Part shown: in pieces, positions 8,956 through 17,028 of the stretch
How the letters are laid out: each line of letters starts with the position of its first letter
How positions within the stretch are numbered: position 1 is the first letter of the stretch
NCBI RefSeq assembly: GCF_040546595.1
Contig: NZ_JBEPOB010000001.1
Span: 3,969,001-4,033,000 of the forward strand
Source of the DNA: Bosea sp. OAE506
GTDB taxonomy: Bacteria; Pseudomonadota; Alphaproteobacteria; Rhizobiales; Beijerinckiaceae
Direction of reading: 5' to 3'
Length of the DNA stretch: 64,000 bases
Notes under the pieces: generated by a model
Database searches by the model: none
The model's input: the letters and a program-made list of their open reading frames with translations, nothing else
Told to the model about the DNA's origin: nothing
Translations under genes and position numbers: made by a program

Positions 8956-9261
8956 CTACAACATTTTCAGATCGAAATAATTTAACAAGAATACCAGAAT
9001 ATATGGCGTCAACAAGGCTATAATAAATAACGGCCTAGGCAACACCCTCGCGAATCCAGATGCCACAAACATCAAACCAATGATTGCTGCCGCATTCGCT
9101 CTCGGAATCCCGTCAACATTCCGACTAAGCCAATAGAATACGATAAAGGGAACCAATATTAGCACGCCCATGCATTTTGACACGAGCCCTCGTTCGGAAA
9201 TCAAAAACCCCGATAGCGCCAAACCGACTGAGAAGATAAAGAATATCTCTTTATCGGCCAT
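8956..9261 (-). CDS. Small hydrophobic membrane protein of unknown function
   Basis: 101 aa with about four hydrophobic segments (IFFIFSVGLALSGFLI, GVLILVPFIVFYWL, AAAIIGLMFVASGF, LFIIALLTPYILVFLL). No family recognised. Codon use is distinctly AT-rich, unlike both neighbours (for instance stretches such as AACATTTTCAGATCG at the 3' end), which suggests acquisition from elsewhere. Its start overlaps the end of the deacetylase gene by 11 bp, so it may be translated from the same leftward message and belong functionally to the polysaccharide locus. Confidence 0.6.
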   Translation of the reverse strand: MADKEIFFIFSVGLALSGFLISERGLVSKCMGVLILVPFIVFYWLSRNVDGIPRANAAAIIGLMFVASGFARVLPRPLFIIALLTPYILVFLLNYFDLKML

Positions 9262-10303
9262 TGACCCGCCTCCCCCTATTCCACAGCCAGAACGGCAAAC
9301 CCGAGAGCAGCGCTTTCACGGCCTCGTCGCTCTGATGCAATCCATTGAGCGAGACGCGCGGCAGGGCGTGGAGGTGGTCGGCATGCTCCTTGAACAGATG
9401 GCCTGGCCGCGTTGTCACCGCGCTGGCGAAGCCTGCGTCCCTTGCCAGCGCGAACTCCCGCGGGCCAGCCGAGGTCGGGTCGCCGACCGGATAGGCGAAG
9501 TGGCGGATGGGCATGCCGAGCTCGGCTTCGAGCCGGGTCCTGCTATCGACGATCTCTGCGCGGGCGAAGGCCTCGTCATGCTTGGCCAGCATCGGATGCG
9601 TCAGCGTGTGCGCGCCGATGGTCACCCCCGGCGCGCCGGCCAGCGCCCGCAGTGTCTCCCAGGGCAGGCATTCGCGCTCGACCAAGGCGGCGGGGTCGAT
9701 GCCCGCCTGTGCGGTCAGATCCGAAATGGCTGACAGCAGAATCGCTTCGGGCTGTTTGCGCAGACGCCAGTAGAGCCTGTCGAAAGCGCGCTGCTTTTCG
9801 GAATCACGCGCCGTCCGTGCCGTGAAGGGGCCGTCTGGCAGGGAAAGCGAGATCGCCGGCAGCGCACGAAGCGCCTCTTCCAGTTCCAGCCACCAGAGCC
9901 GCGCGGTGCGATCGGCGAAGCCCGGCGTGACGAAGAGCGTCCAGGGCACGCCGTGTTTCGCCAGCACAGGCCAGGCCTGCTCGACATTGTCGCGGTAGCC
10001 GTCGTCGAAGGTCAGCGCGACGAAGAAGCGCCCCGTTTGCGGCGCCGCGAGCCGGGCGAGCGCATCGTCCAGCGACACCAGATCGTAGCCCTCGGCGTGG
10101 ATCAGGCCGAGCGTGCGATCGAGGAAGTCGGGGGTGATTTCGAGCAGGCCGTTGGGCCGGAAGCCGCCTGCACCCTGCGGCCGGACATGATGCAGCGTCA
10201 GGATCACGCCGCGGCCCTGCGCGAGGCCCCGGCCCCAGCGGTCGGCCCCCGTGGCCGCGATCGCCTTGAAGATCGCCGAGAAGGCAAGGTGGCGCAGGTT
10301 CAT
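9251..10303 (-). CDS. Polysaccharide deacetylase (NodB-type, CE4)
   Basis: 350 aa. The NodB motifs are present: the metal/catalytic pair in ALTFDDGYRDN, the His-x3-His motif in IGAHTLTHPML, and RHFAYPVGDP. Such enzymes remove acetyl groups from GlcNAc-type residues in polysaccharides. The insertion of about 90 residues between motif 1 and motif 2 (WWLELEEALRALP...) is typical of large exopolysaccharide-locus members. The start was set at ATG 10303 because the family begins near MNLRHLAFSAIFKA. It is divergent from the CelD-like acyltransferase gene, and its product probably edits the polymer made by the genes up to 20.6 kb. Confidence 0.88.
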   Translation of the reverse strand: MNLRHLAFSAIFKAIAATGADRWGRGLAQGRGVILTLHHVRPQGAGGFRPNGLLEITPDFLDRTLGLIHAEGYDLVSLDDALARLAAPQTGRFFVALTFDDGYRDNVEQAWPVLAKHGVPWTLFVTPGFADRTARLWWLELEEALRALPAISLSLPDGPFTARTARDSEKQRAFDRLYWRLRKQPEAILLSAISDLTAQAGIDPAALVERECLPWETLRALAGAPGVTIGAHTLTHPMLAKHDEAFARAEIVDSRTRLEAELGMPIRHFAYPVGDPTSAGPREFALARDAGFASAVTTRPGHLFKEHADHLHALPRVSLNGLHQSDEAVKALLSGLPFWLWNRGRRVNGR

Positions 10304-10437
10304 CTGTCCGTTCCGCGGCAACCGCCCGCTAACGCTGTTGTCCGATGGCGGCGCCATCGCGGGCGATCTTGGCCAGTCCGTTCACAATAGCGGGTTAAGG
10401 AGGCGGCATTGCCGTCGCCTCCGAGGCTTTCAGCTCC

Positions 10438-11688
10438 ATGTCAGCGCTCGTCGAACAAAGCCGCTCCGCCGCCACGCATCGCCTCGCCGATGCGCCGCCC
10501 ATCCGCGACGAGGCCGTCGCAAGGAGCTGGGCCAGCCTGTCCGTGGTCGAGGACATCGCCGCGCTCGCAGGGGAATGGCGGGCTCTGGAAGAGCGTGCCC
10601 TCGTCACGCCCTACCAGGCCCATGGCTGGGTGCGCGCCTTCGCCGAGACGGTCGGCCGGGCCGAGCGCATGGTGCTCCGCCATGCCGTGCTGCGCGACGC
10701 TGCCGGCGCGGCGCTGGCGATCCTGCCTCTCGTCATCACCCGCCGCAACGGCATCCGCTTCGCCGAATTCATCGGCGGCAAGCACGCCAATTATCATATG
10801 GGCCTCTACGACCCGGCCTTCGCCGCCGGCCTGGACGCCGCCGGCGCGCGGCTCATGCTGGCCGAGATCGGGGCGGCCATTGGCGGGCTCGACGCCTTCA
10901 TCTTCGTCAACCAGCCGACGCAGTGGCAGGGCGTGCCGAACCCGCTGGCGCAGCTCGCCGGAGGCCCGAGCCCGAGCGGGGCCTACAAGCTCGCGCTCGC
11001 GCCCGGCGACGCCGAGGGCTCGCTGCGGCGCTCGATGAGCAGCCATGCCCACAAGAAGCTCAAGAACAAGCGCAACCGCTTCATCGCCCATGGCCCTTCC
11101 GAGATGGTGCGGGCGCGGACGCCGGAAGAGATCGCGCGGGTGATCGACGCCTTCCTGCGGCAGAAGGCGGCCCGTTTCGCGATGATGGGCATCGCCGACC
11201 CCTTCGCGCCACCCGCCATGCGCCGCTTCCTCGAGCGTGGAGCGGCCCCGGAAGGGGACCGGCCGCCGGCCCTGGAGCTGTATTCGCTGGATGTTGCGGG
11301 GCAGTCGGTCGCGACCTATGTCGGCGCCGTCCAGGGCGATCGCTTCTCCGGCATGGCGACGTCCTTCGACATGGAGAGCGAGGTCGCGAAGACCAGCCCG
11401 GGCGAGATTCTGCTGATCGACCTGATCAAGCTGAAGTGCCGGGAGGGGTTCACGGTCTTCGATCTCGGCGTCGGCGAGGCGCGCTACAAGACGACGATCT
11501 GCGACGAGCGCGACGATCTCGTCGACACCTTCCTGCCACTGACTGCCAAGGGCCGGGCTTTTGCCCTGTTCAGCCGGGCCAAGCGCGAGATGAAGCGGCG
11601 CATCAAGGCCTCGCCTGTCGCGCTGAAGCTCGCGCACCGGGTGTCGGGCTGGCTGCGGCGCGGGCGCAAGCCCGCTGCCGAGGAGTAG
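10438..11688 (+). CDS. CelD/BcsL-like GNAT-fold acyltransferase
   Basis: 416 aa. Features of the GNAT_6/CelD group: an N-terminal EWRALEERA...TPYQAHGWVRAF segment and the C-terminal acetyl-CoA-binding half with GEILLIDLIKLKCREG followed by FDLGVGEARYKTTICD. These proteins are found in cellulose and exopolysaccharide loci and are thought to transfer acyl groups to the polymer or its lipid-linked precursor; substrate unknown. Its position between a deacetylase and the Wzz/Wzc-like gene supports a role in polysaccharide decoration. The basic C-terminal tail (KREMKRRIKASP) may contact membrane. Confidence 0.8.
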   Translation: MSALVEQSRSAATHRLADAPPIRDEAVARSWASLSVVEDIAALAGEWRALEERALVTPYQAHGWVRAFAETVGRAERMVLRHAVLRDAAGAALAILPLVITRRNGIRFAEFIGGKHANYHMGLYDPAFAAGLDAAGARLMLAEIGAAIGGLDAFIFVNQPTQWQGVPNPLAQLAGGPSPSGAYKLALAPGDAEGSLRRSMSSHAHKKLKNKRNRFIAHGPSEMVRARTPEEIARVIDAFLRQKAARFAMMGIADPFAPPAMRRFLERGAAPEGDRPPALELYSLDVAGQSVATYVGAVQGDRFSGMATSFDMESEVAKTSPGEILLIDLIKLKCREGFTVFDLGVGEARYKTTICDERDDLVDTFLPLTAKGRAFALFSRAKREMKRRIKASPVALKLAHRVSGWLRRGRKPAAEE

Positions 11689-11694
11689 CCGCCT

Positions 11695-13872
11695 TCAGAG
11701 CGGCGCGGGGTCTCGCTCGCGCAGCTCGCCCATGCGCGCGCGCTCGGGCGCATCGAGCATCAGCGTCACCGGAGCCTTGGTGAGATCGGCCAGGCGATAT
11801 GCAGCCTCGACGGCATGGCCGTTGCCGAGCTGGCCGGCCATGACGAGCCCGCCCTGGGCGCGCTTCGCCAGCGGTGCCAGCACCGGCCCTTCATCATTGG
11901 AGGCGGCGGAGACGAAGACCCAGTCATAGGTCTCGCACAGAGCATCCAGCGCGACCTGGACGAGATCAGGCGCCGCCAGCACCGCGTCGCGGCCGGCCCG
12001 GCCGGGGCCGATGCGATGCAGGCGCGAGCCCTGCTGGCGCGTGATGATGTCGGAGAACAGCGCCTCCCCGGCGAGCAGCTCGGAGAAGCCGGGCTGGCTG
12101 CGTCCCTCATCGGCCGCGAGGTCGACGATGATGCAGCGGCAGCGCTGGGAGAGCAGATCGGCGAGGTCGAGCGGCGTGGTCGCGCCCTCGCCCGCCCCGT
12201 CGAGCACCAGAACCATCGGCGCCATGCCGCGCGCTGGCTCCTCGATCCGCTCGGCGAGATCGGCGAGCGTCTGCTCGGGATGGACGAGATCGATCGTGAC
12301 CTGGCCGAGCCGCCCGCCATGGGTGAGCAGGCCGGCGACGCGCTCGCGGCGCGCATCGGTCTGCGGCTCTTCGCGACGGGGGGAGCCGGTGGCGCCTCCC
12401 CCGACCCAGCCGGGCGTCCGGCGAGGGCCGGAGGCCGGCGCCTCGCGCTGGCCGTTCAGCAATTCGCGCGAGACGACCGTCGCCAGCGAGACGAGGAAGG
12501 TCGCGAGCGTCGCCACCAGCACGGTCGGCAGCTTCTTCGGGAAGGAGGGTTCGGTCGGCTCGATGGCGCGCGAGATCACGCGGGCATCGGCGGGGGTGGC
12601 GTTCTGGGTGTCGCGGGCCACGGCCTCGCGATAGCGCAGCATGTATTGCTCGAGCTGCTCGCGCAGCGTGCGCGCCTCGCGCTCGAGCGCGCGCAGCTGC
12701 ACCTCGCTGTCATTGCCGGTCGAGACGCTCTTCTTCTGGCCGTCGAGGGCGGCGGTAAAGCTCTCGACTCGCTGACCGGCGATCTTGGCCTCGTTCTCCA
12801 GCGTCCGGACCGTACGCTCGGCGGCGGCGCGGAGCTGCCCCTCGAGATCGGCGAGTTGGGCGTTGAGCTCCTTGATGCGGGGATGCTCGGAGAGGAGGTT
12901 GCGGGATTCGAGCGCGATCTGCGCGCGCAGATTGACGCGCTGCTCGATCAGGCGGCGCACCAGTTCGTTGTTGGCGACGTCGGGGATTTCGAAGGTACGG
13001 CCCTGCTTGATTGCATCGCGGATCAGGCCGGCCTTGGCCTGCGCCTCGGCCTGCTGGCTGCGGGCGGCGGAGAGCTGGGTCGAGAGATCGCCGAGCTGCT
13101 GGGCATTGATCGTCGTGTTGTTGGCGCCGACCAGCAACCCGTTGCGGGAGCGGAACTGCTCGACCTTGGCCTCGGCATCGGCCAGGCGCTGGCGCAGCGG
13201 CTCGATGGTGGTGGACAGCCAGGACGAGGCGCTGCGGGCGGAGTCCTGCTTGGCCGCCTCCTGCAGTTCGAGATAGGCGTTGGCGATGATGTTGGCGCCC
13301 TTGGCGGCAAGCGCGGGATCCTGCGAGGTGAACTCGACCGCGACGATGCGCGAGCGCCCGACCGGATAGACCAGCAGCCGGTCGTAATACTTCTCCAGCA
13401 CGCGATCCTCGGGCGAACGGTCGGCCGGGTGGCCGCCGAGCCCGACGAGGACGCCGATCTTGCGCAGCGCATTCAGCGCGCCGGCGCCGGAATCGAATTC
13501 GGGATTGCCGACGAGGCCGATGCGCTTGATCGCCTCGCGGGCGAGATCCCGCGACATGATGATCTGCACCTGGCTCTGCACCGCCTCGGAATCGAACTGC
13601 GCCGAGGCGTCGGCGGACTGGCCGGGCAGCGCAAAGAAGGTGCCCCGGTTCTCCAGCAGGATGCGCGCCTCGCCGGTGTAGCGCGGCGAGACCAGGTTCA
13701 CCGCGACGAAGGACAGGCCCAGCACAGCAAGGGTCGGGCCGATGATCCAGCCGCGGCGGCGCTTGACCGCCTCCCACAGTGCCGAGAGGTCGAGCATCTC
13801 GCCGCGACCGTCGTCGCGCGCCGACGGCTCGCGCAGATCATCCCTGACGAGGCTCTCGGTATGAGCGGTCAT
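11695..13872 (-). CDS. Wzz/Wzc-like polysaccharide co-polymerase with degenerate kinase domain
   Basis: 725 aa. A cytoplasmic N-terminus with DLSALWEAVKRRRGWIIGPT leads into the first membrane helix, then a long periplasmic Wzz/GNVR coiled-coil region (residues about 60-430) and a second helix (LPTVLVATLATFLVSLATVV). The C-terminal 200 residues resemble a BY-kinase/ParA fold (MVLVLDGAGEGATTPLDLAD, CIIVDLAADEG), but the phosphate loop lacks the expected Lys and no tyrosine-rich tail is present. It therefore probably controls chain length and export without kinase activity. It is divergent from the SLBB export gene, its expected outer-membrane partner. The 190 bp between them should carry both promoters. 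Confidence 0.85.
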   Translation of the reverse strand: MTAHTESLVRDDLREPSARDDGRGEMLDLSALWEAVKRRRGWIIGPTLAVLGLSFVAVNLVSPRYTGEARILLENRGTFFALPGQSADASAQFDSEAVQSQVQIIMSRDLAREAIKRIGLVGNPEFDSGAGALNALRKIGVLVGLGGHPADRSPEDRVLEKYYDRLLVYPVGRSRIVAVEFTSQDPALAAKGANIIANAYLELQEAAKQDSARSASSWLSTTIEPLRQRLADAEAKVEQFRSRNGLLVGANNTTINAQQLGDLSTQLSAARSQQAEAQAKAGLIRDAIKQGRTFEIPDVANNELVRRLIEQRVNLRAQIALESRNLLSEHPRIKELNAQLADLEGQLRAAAERTVRTLENEAKIAGQRVESFTAALDGQKKSVSTGNDSEVQLRALEREARTLREQLEQYMLRYREAVARDTQNATPADARVISRAIEPTEPSFPKKLPTVLVATLATFLVSLATVVSRELLNGQREAPASGPRRTPGWVGGGATGSPRREEPQTDARRERVAGLLTHGGRLGQVTIDLVHPEQTLADLAERIEEPARGMAPMVLVLDGAGEGATTPLDLADLLSQRCRCIIVDLAADEGRSQPGFSELLAGEALFSDIITRQQGSRLHRIGPGRAGRDAVLAAPDLVQVALDALCETYDWVFVSAASNDEGPVLAPLAKRAQGGLVMAGQLGNGHAVEAAYRLADLTKAPVTLMLDAPERARMGELRERDPAPL

Positions 13873-14064
13873 GACCCATCCATTCACGCAAAACGCACGC
13901 GCCCTGGACAGGACGCGGGGCGATGAAAGCGCAGTAAGGTTAGTGCTGAGTTAAGAGCCCTCCGCGGGCGGCGTTCCGAACCGATGCGGACTGCCTGGCG
14001 CGGAAGCTTTTCTTAACCATATCCCGGCAATGCTCCGGCGAGCTTCGCATGGGTATTGCTTGTG

Positions 14065-14625
14065 ATGAGTCGTCGTCTCGCCCCTCTCGCACTGGCCGTC
14101 GCCATGATGGCAGGCGCCTGCGCGCCGCGTATCGGCCCGTCGGAGTACGCCCTTGCCCAACCCGCGGGCCCCTACCGGCTCGCCAGCGGCGACCGGCTGC
14201 GCATCATCGTCTTCGGACAGGACAATCTCTCGAATATCTACGCAGTCGACGGCTCGGGCCGGATCGCGATGCCGCTGATCGACACCGTCGAGGCGCAGGG
14301 CCGCACCACCCAGCAGCTCGAGCGCGCGATCGAGGGCAAGCTGCGCGCCGGCTTCCTGCGCGAGCCAAAGGTCTCCGTAGAGGTCGATACCTACCGGCCC
14401 TTCTTCGTGCTCGGCGAGGTGACCAATTCCGGGCAGTTTCCCTATGTCCACGGCATGACCGTGCAGACCGCGGTGGCGATCGCGGGCGGCTTCACCCCGC
14501 GCGGCCAGCGCAGCACCGCCGAGGTGACGCGCCAGATCGAGGACCGGCTCGTGACCGCGAGCGTGCCGATCACCTATCAGGTGCAGCCGGGCGACACGAT
14601 CGTGATCAAGGAACGCTGGTTCTGA
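14065..14625 (+). CDS. Polysaccharide export protein (Wza/GumB-like, SLBB domain)
   Basis: 186 aa with an N-terminal signal (MSRRLAPLALAVAMMAGACA) whose AGAC could be a weak lipobox. Next come the Poly_export domain (PYRLASGDRLRIIVFGQDNL...RIAMPLIDTVEAQGRT) and one SLBB domain (FFVLGEVTNSGQFPYVHGMT). It should form or feed the outer-membrane export channel for the polymer. At 186 aa it is short compared with Wza (about 380 aa) and matches the minimal alphaproteobacterial type. ATG 14065 is preferred over GTG 14062 and TTG 14056. The glycosyltransferase gene follows 19 nt later, likely in one operon. Confidence 0.88.
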   Translation: MSRRLAPLALAVAMMAGACAPRIGPSEYALAQPAGPYRLASGDRLRIIVFGQDNLSNIYAVDGSGRIAMPLIDTVEAQGRTTQQLERAIEGKLRAGFLREPKVSVEVDTYRPFFVLGEVTNSGQFPYVHGMTVQTAVAIAGGFTPRGQRSTAEVTRQIEDRLVTASVPITYQVQPGDTIVIKERWF

Positions 14626-14644
14626 GCCTGCGCGGAGAGGCCCG

Positions 14645-15802
14645 ATGACGGACGCCGCGCGGCTGCGGATTCTGCATGTCTTCCGGGCCCCGCTCGGGGG
14701 GCTCTTCCGCCATGTGCTCGACCTCGCTCGCGGCCAGGCCGAGCGCGGCCACGCGGTCGGCATCTTCTGCGACGCCACGACGGGCGGCCAACGCGCCGAC
14801 GAGGTTTTCGCCGCCCTGTCGGACCGGCTCTCGCTAGGCATCACGCGCGTGCCGATGTCGCGCTATCCGAGCCTCACCGACGCCCGCGCCCAGCTCGCCG
14901 CCATCGCGCTGCGCCGCAAGCTGGCGCCGGACGTGGTGCACTGCCATGGCTCGAAGGGCGGGGTCTACGGGCGGATGCCGGCGATGGTCAGTCCCGGACG
15001 GCGCTACGTCACCGCCTATACGCCCCATGGCGGCAGCTTCAACTACAAGCCCGGCGGCACGGAGCATAAGGTCTATATGGCCGTGGAGCGGCTGCTCGAA
15101 CGCGCCACCGACATGTTCCTGTTCGAGAGCCGCTTCATCGCCGGCCGCTTCGAGGCCTATATCGGCCACGAGCCCAGTACCGACCACCGCATCGTCCTCA
15201 ACGGCGTGTCCGACCCCGAATTCGAGCCGATCGATCACAGCGATGCGCTCTTCGATCTCGTCTATCTGGGCGAGCTGCGCTCGGCCAAGGGCATCGACAC
15301 GCTGATCGACGCGCTCGGCCTGCTGAAGACGCGGGACGGATTGACTCCGCGCATCCTGATCGTCGGCTCCGGCCCGGACGAGGCGGAGCTGCGCTCGCTC
15401 ACCATCGCCCGCGGCGTCGCCGCGCAATGCGAGTTCGAGCCGCCGGGCCCGATCAGGCGGGCGCTCTCGCGGGCGCATGTCATGGTCGTGCCGTCGCGGG
15501 CGGAATCGCTGCCCTATGTCGTGCTGGAAGCGGCGGCGGCGGCGCAGCCGCTGGTAGCCACCGATGTCGGCGGCATCAACGAGATCTACGGGCCGCGCCA
15601 TCGCCACCGGCTGATCCCGCCCGACGACGCCCCCATCCTCGCGGGCGCGATCGCCAAGCTGCTGGCAGCGCCGGAAGCCGATCGCGCGGCCGAGGCCGCC
15701 GATCTCGCCGCGCATGTGCGGGAGAATTTCCGCCTCGCGCCGATGATCGACGGCGTGCTCGACGCCTATCGCGACGCGCTGGCAAAGCGCGCCGGCGGCT
15801 GA
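14645..15802 (+). CDS. Glycosyltransferase family 4
   Basis: 385 aa GT-B fold. N-terminal acceptor domain starts RILHVFRAPLGGLFRHVLDL and includes VVHCHGSKGGVYGR. The C-terminal nucleotide-sugar domain has LVYLGELRSAKGIDTLIDAL and the EX7E-like element VVPSRAESLPYVVLEAA, followed by VATDVGGINEI. It adds a sugar to the lipid-linked repeat unit at the cytoplasmic face of the membrane; donor and acceptor cannot be told. It is co-directional with and directly downstream of the SLBB export gene. Confidence 0.9.
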   Translation: MTDAARLRILHVFRAPLGGLFRHVLDLARGQAERGHAVGIFCDATTGGQRADEVFAALSDRLSLGITRVPMSRYPSLTDARAQLAAIALRRKLAPDVVHCHGSKGGVYGRMPAMVSPGRRYVTAYTPHGGSFNYKPGGTEHKVYMAVERLLERATDMFLFESRFIAGRFEAYIGHEPSTDHRIVLNGVSDPEFEPIDHSDALFDLVYLGELRSAKGIDTLIDALGLLKTRDGLTPRILIVGSGPDEAELRSLTIARGVAAQCEFEPPGPIRRALSRAHVMVVPSRAESLPYVVLEAAAAAQPLVATDVGGINEIYGPRHRHRLIPPDDAPILAGAIAKLLAAPEADRAAEAADLAAHVRENFRLAPMIDGVLDAYRDALAKRAGG

Positions 15803-15806
15803 GCCA

Positions 15807-16145
15807 TCAGAGCGATTTCAGCGCGACGACGCCGGCCACGACCAGGACGATTCCGGCCCAGCCGCTCGGCCTGATGCGCTGGCCGAAGGCGAAGGCACCG
15901 ACGAGGGCGGTGATCACCAGCCCTGCCCCGCCCCAGACGGCATAGGCGACCGAGAGATCCATGCCGCGGATCGCCTGGGTGAGCGCGGCGAAGGCTCCGA
16001 TCACCAGCAGGATGCCGAGCGCGCCCGGGAGGCGCCGGCGCAGGCCGTCGGACAGCTTGAGCAGGCAAGACCCGGTCACCTCGAGCACCACGGCCAGGGC
16101 GAGCCAGGCGATGGCGAGCGACTGCGGCAGAAGGGCGGAGGTCAT
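15807..16145 (-). CDS. SMR-family transporter subunit (second of pair)
   Basis: 112 aa with four membrane helices. The first holds the essential membrane-embedded glutamate (Glu22 in AVVLEVTGSCLLKLSDG); the loop MDLSVAYAVWGGAGLV matches the SMR signature. Members export cations, polyamines, guanidinium or amphipathic drugs as dimers. Its ATG overlaps the stop of the upstream SMR gene (16142), so the two are translationally coupled and probably form a heterodimer such as EbrAB or MdtIJ. It converges on the glycosyltransferase gene with only 4 bp between stops. Confidence 0.87.
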   Translation of the reverse strand: MTSALLPQSLAIAWLALAVVLEVTGSCLLKLSDGLRRRLPGALGILLVIGAFAALTQAIRGMDLSVAYAVWGGAGLVITALVGAFAFGQRIRPSGWAGIVLVVAGVVALKSL

Positions 16146-16504
16146 GCCAGCCTCCCCTGGCGCGGCTCGGCGGCCGAGGGGCTCTCGCCGACGCCACGCT
16201 CGAGGAGAAGGATGCCGGCGAGGATCGCCGCCAGCGCGGCGACGCGCCCCGCGGTGAGATGCTCGCCGAAGAGGAGATGGCCGACCACGGCGATGCCGAC
16301 GATGCCGAGCCCCTCCCAGACCGCATAGGCGACCGCGAGCGGTATGACGCGCAGGGCGACGCTGAGCAGCGCGAAGGAAAGACCGATGAGCAGGAGCGGC
16401 AGGAACGCGACCAGCCAGGATTCAGACACGACCGATTTCAGCGCGGCCGTCGCGACGATCTCGACGGCAATCGCCGCGAGCAGGAAGAACCAATGGGAAG
16501 ACAT
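16142..16504 (-). CDS. SMR-family transporter subunit (first of pair)
   Basis: 120 aa, four membrane helices with the conserved glutamate at Glu15 (LLAAIAVEIVATAALK) and the signature IPLAVAYAVWEGLGIVG. The hydrophilic tail (GVGESPSAAEPRQGRLA) is longer than in its partner, as often seen in paired SMR proteins. ATG 16504 was chosen because the SMR fold begins there; the frame continues open to 16738 but overlaps a promoter. It lies within the exopolysaccharide locus but faces away from its neighbours, so it is probably regulated separately. Substrate unknown. Confidence 0.86.
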   Translation of the reverse strand: MSSHWFFLLAAIAVEIVATAALKSVVSESWLVAFLPLLLIGLSFALLSVALRVIPLAVAYAVWEGLGIVGIAVVGHLLFGEHLTAGRVAALAAILAGILLLERGVGESPSAAEPRQGRLA

Positions 16505-17028
16505 GTTGCACACGGGCCGGACCGGCAGTGGCCAACGCGGGAGCGAGGCCGGAGGGGTCGGCAAGAGTTCGAGTTTGAAATCAGCGTCCGGATCAAAAGG
16601 CCATCGCGACATCAGTCGCGAAGGCAGCACGGCAATATGCACGCAGTCGGCTTTCTGGCCGCACCCGCAATCGCCCAAATATGTGCTTCTCAGACACTCA
16701 TCGCCGGTGAATATAGCCTCGCAATTGCTTTGCGTCAACCTTTCATCACTTTACAGTCGATTATAGCGATGCCGATGGAAGGATCTTCGTCGGCTCAGAA
16801 CCTGCATCAATACCTTGACGGACCACGCGAATTTCGACTTTCCAAAGCGCCTGAAATTTGACGCCCCCGGGATCCCGCGCTGCGGCACGAAATCCGGGCC
16901 CCGCTCCGGGAAACAGCGATGCGTCCGATTAAGCCTTCCGTGAGCATTTTCCGGTAGGCCAGCGGCAAGATCGGCGGGCCGGCGAAGATCGCGTCCGGCG
17001 GTGCCGACCGCGACGGGGATGTGACGTC
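16505..17028. other. Gene-free leader and intergenic region of the SMR pair
   Basis: About 520 bp without a confident gene. Leftward it holds a good promoter (16738-16710) and then about 200 nt of transcribed leader before the first SMR ATG. The leader is unusually long and was checked for the ykkC and mini-ykkC guanidine riboswitch signatures often found before SMR genes; neither core was recognised. The AT-richer patch at 16670-16790 is the promoter itself. The segment 16800-17028 would carry the promoter of the sugar transferase gene at 17029; nothing specific is visible. Confidence 0.45.
16710..16738 (-). promoter_or_regulatory. Housekeeping-type promoter for the SMR pair
   Basis: On the minus strand TTGACG (16738-16733), a 17-nt spacer and TATATT (16715-16710) make one of the best sigma-70-like promoters in the window. 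Transcription would begin near 16703 and leave about 200 nt of untranslated leader. Confidence 0.6.

Noticed and set aside
11815..13926. 703-codon plus-strand frame opposite the Wzz/Wzc-like gene
   Set aside because: Codon-position shadow of the real gene; low-complexity composition.
16505..16703. Guanidine riboswitch before the SMR genes
   Set aside because: Neither the ykkC core nor the paired ACGR loops of mini-ykkC were recognised.
16142..16738. N-terminal extension of the first SMR gene by 78 codons
   Set aside because: It would start inside the -35 element of a good promoter, and SMR proteins begin at the ATG at 16504.
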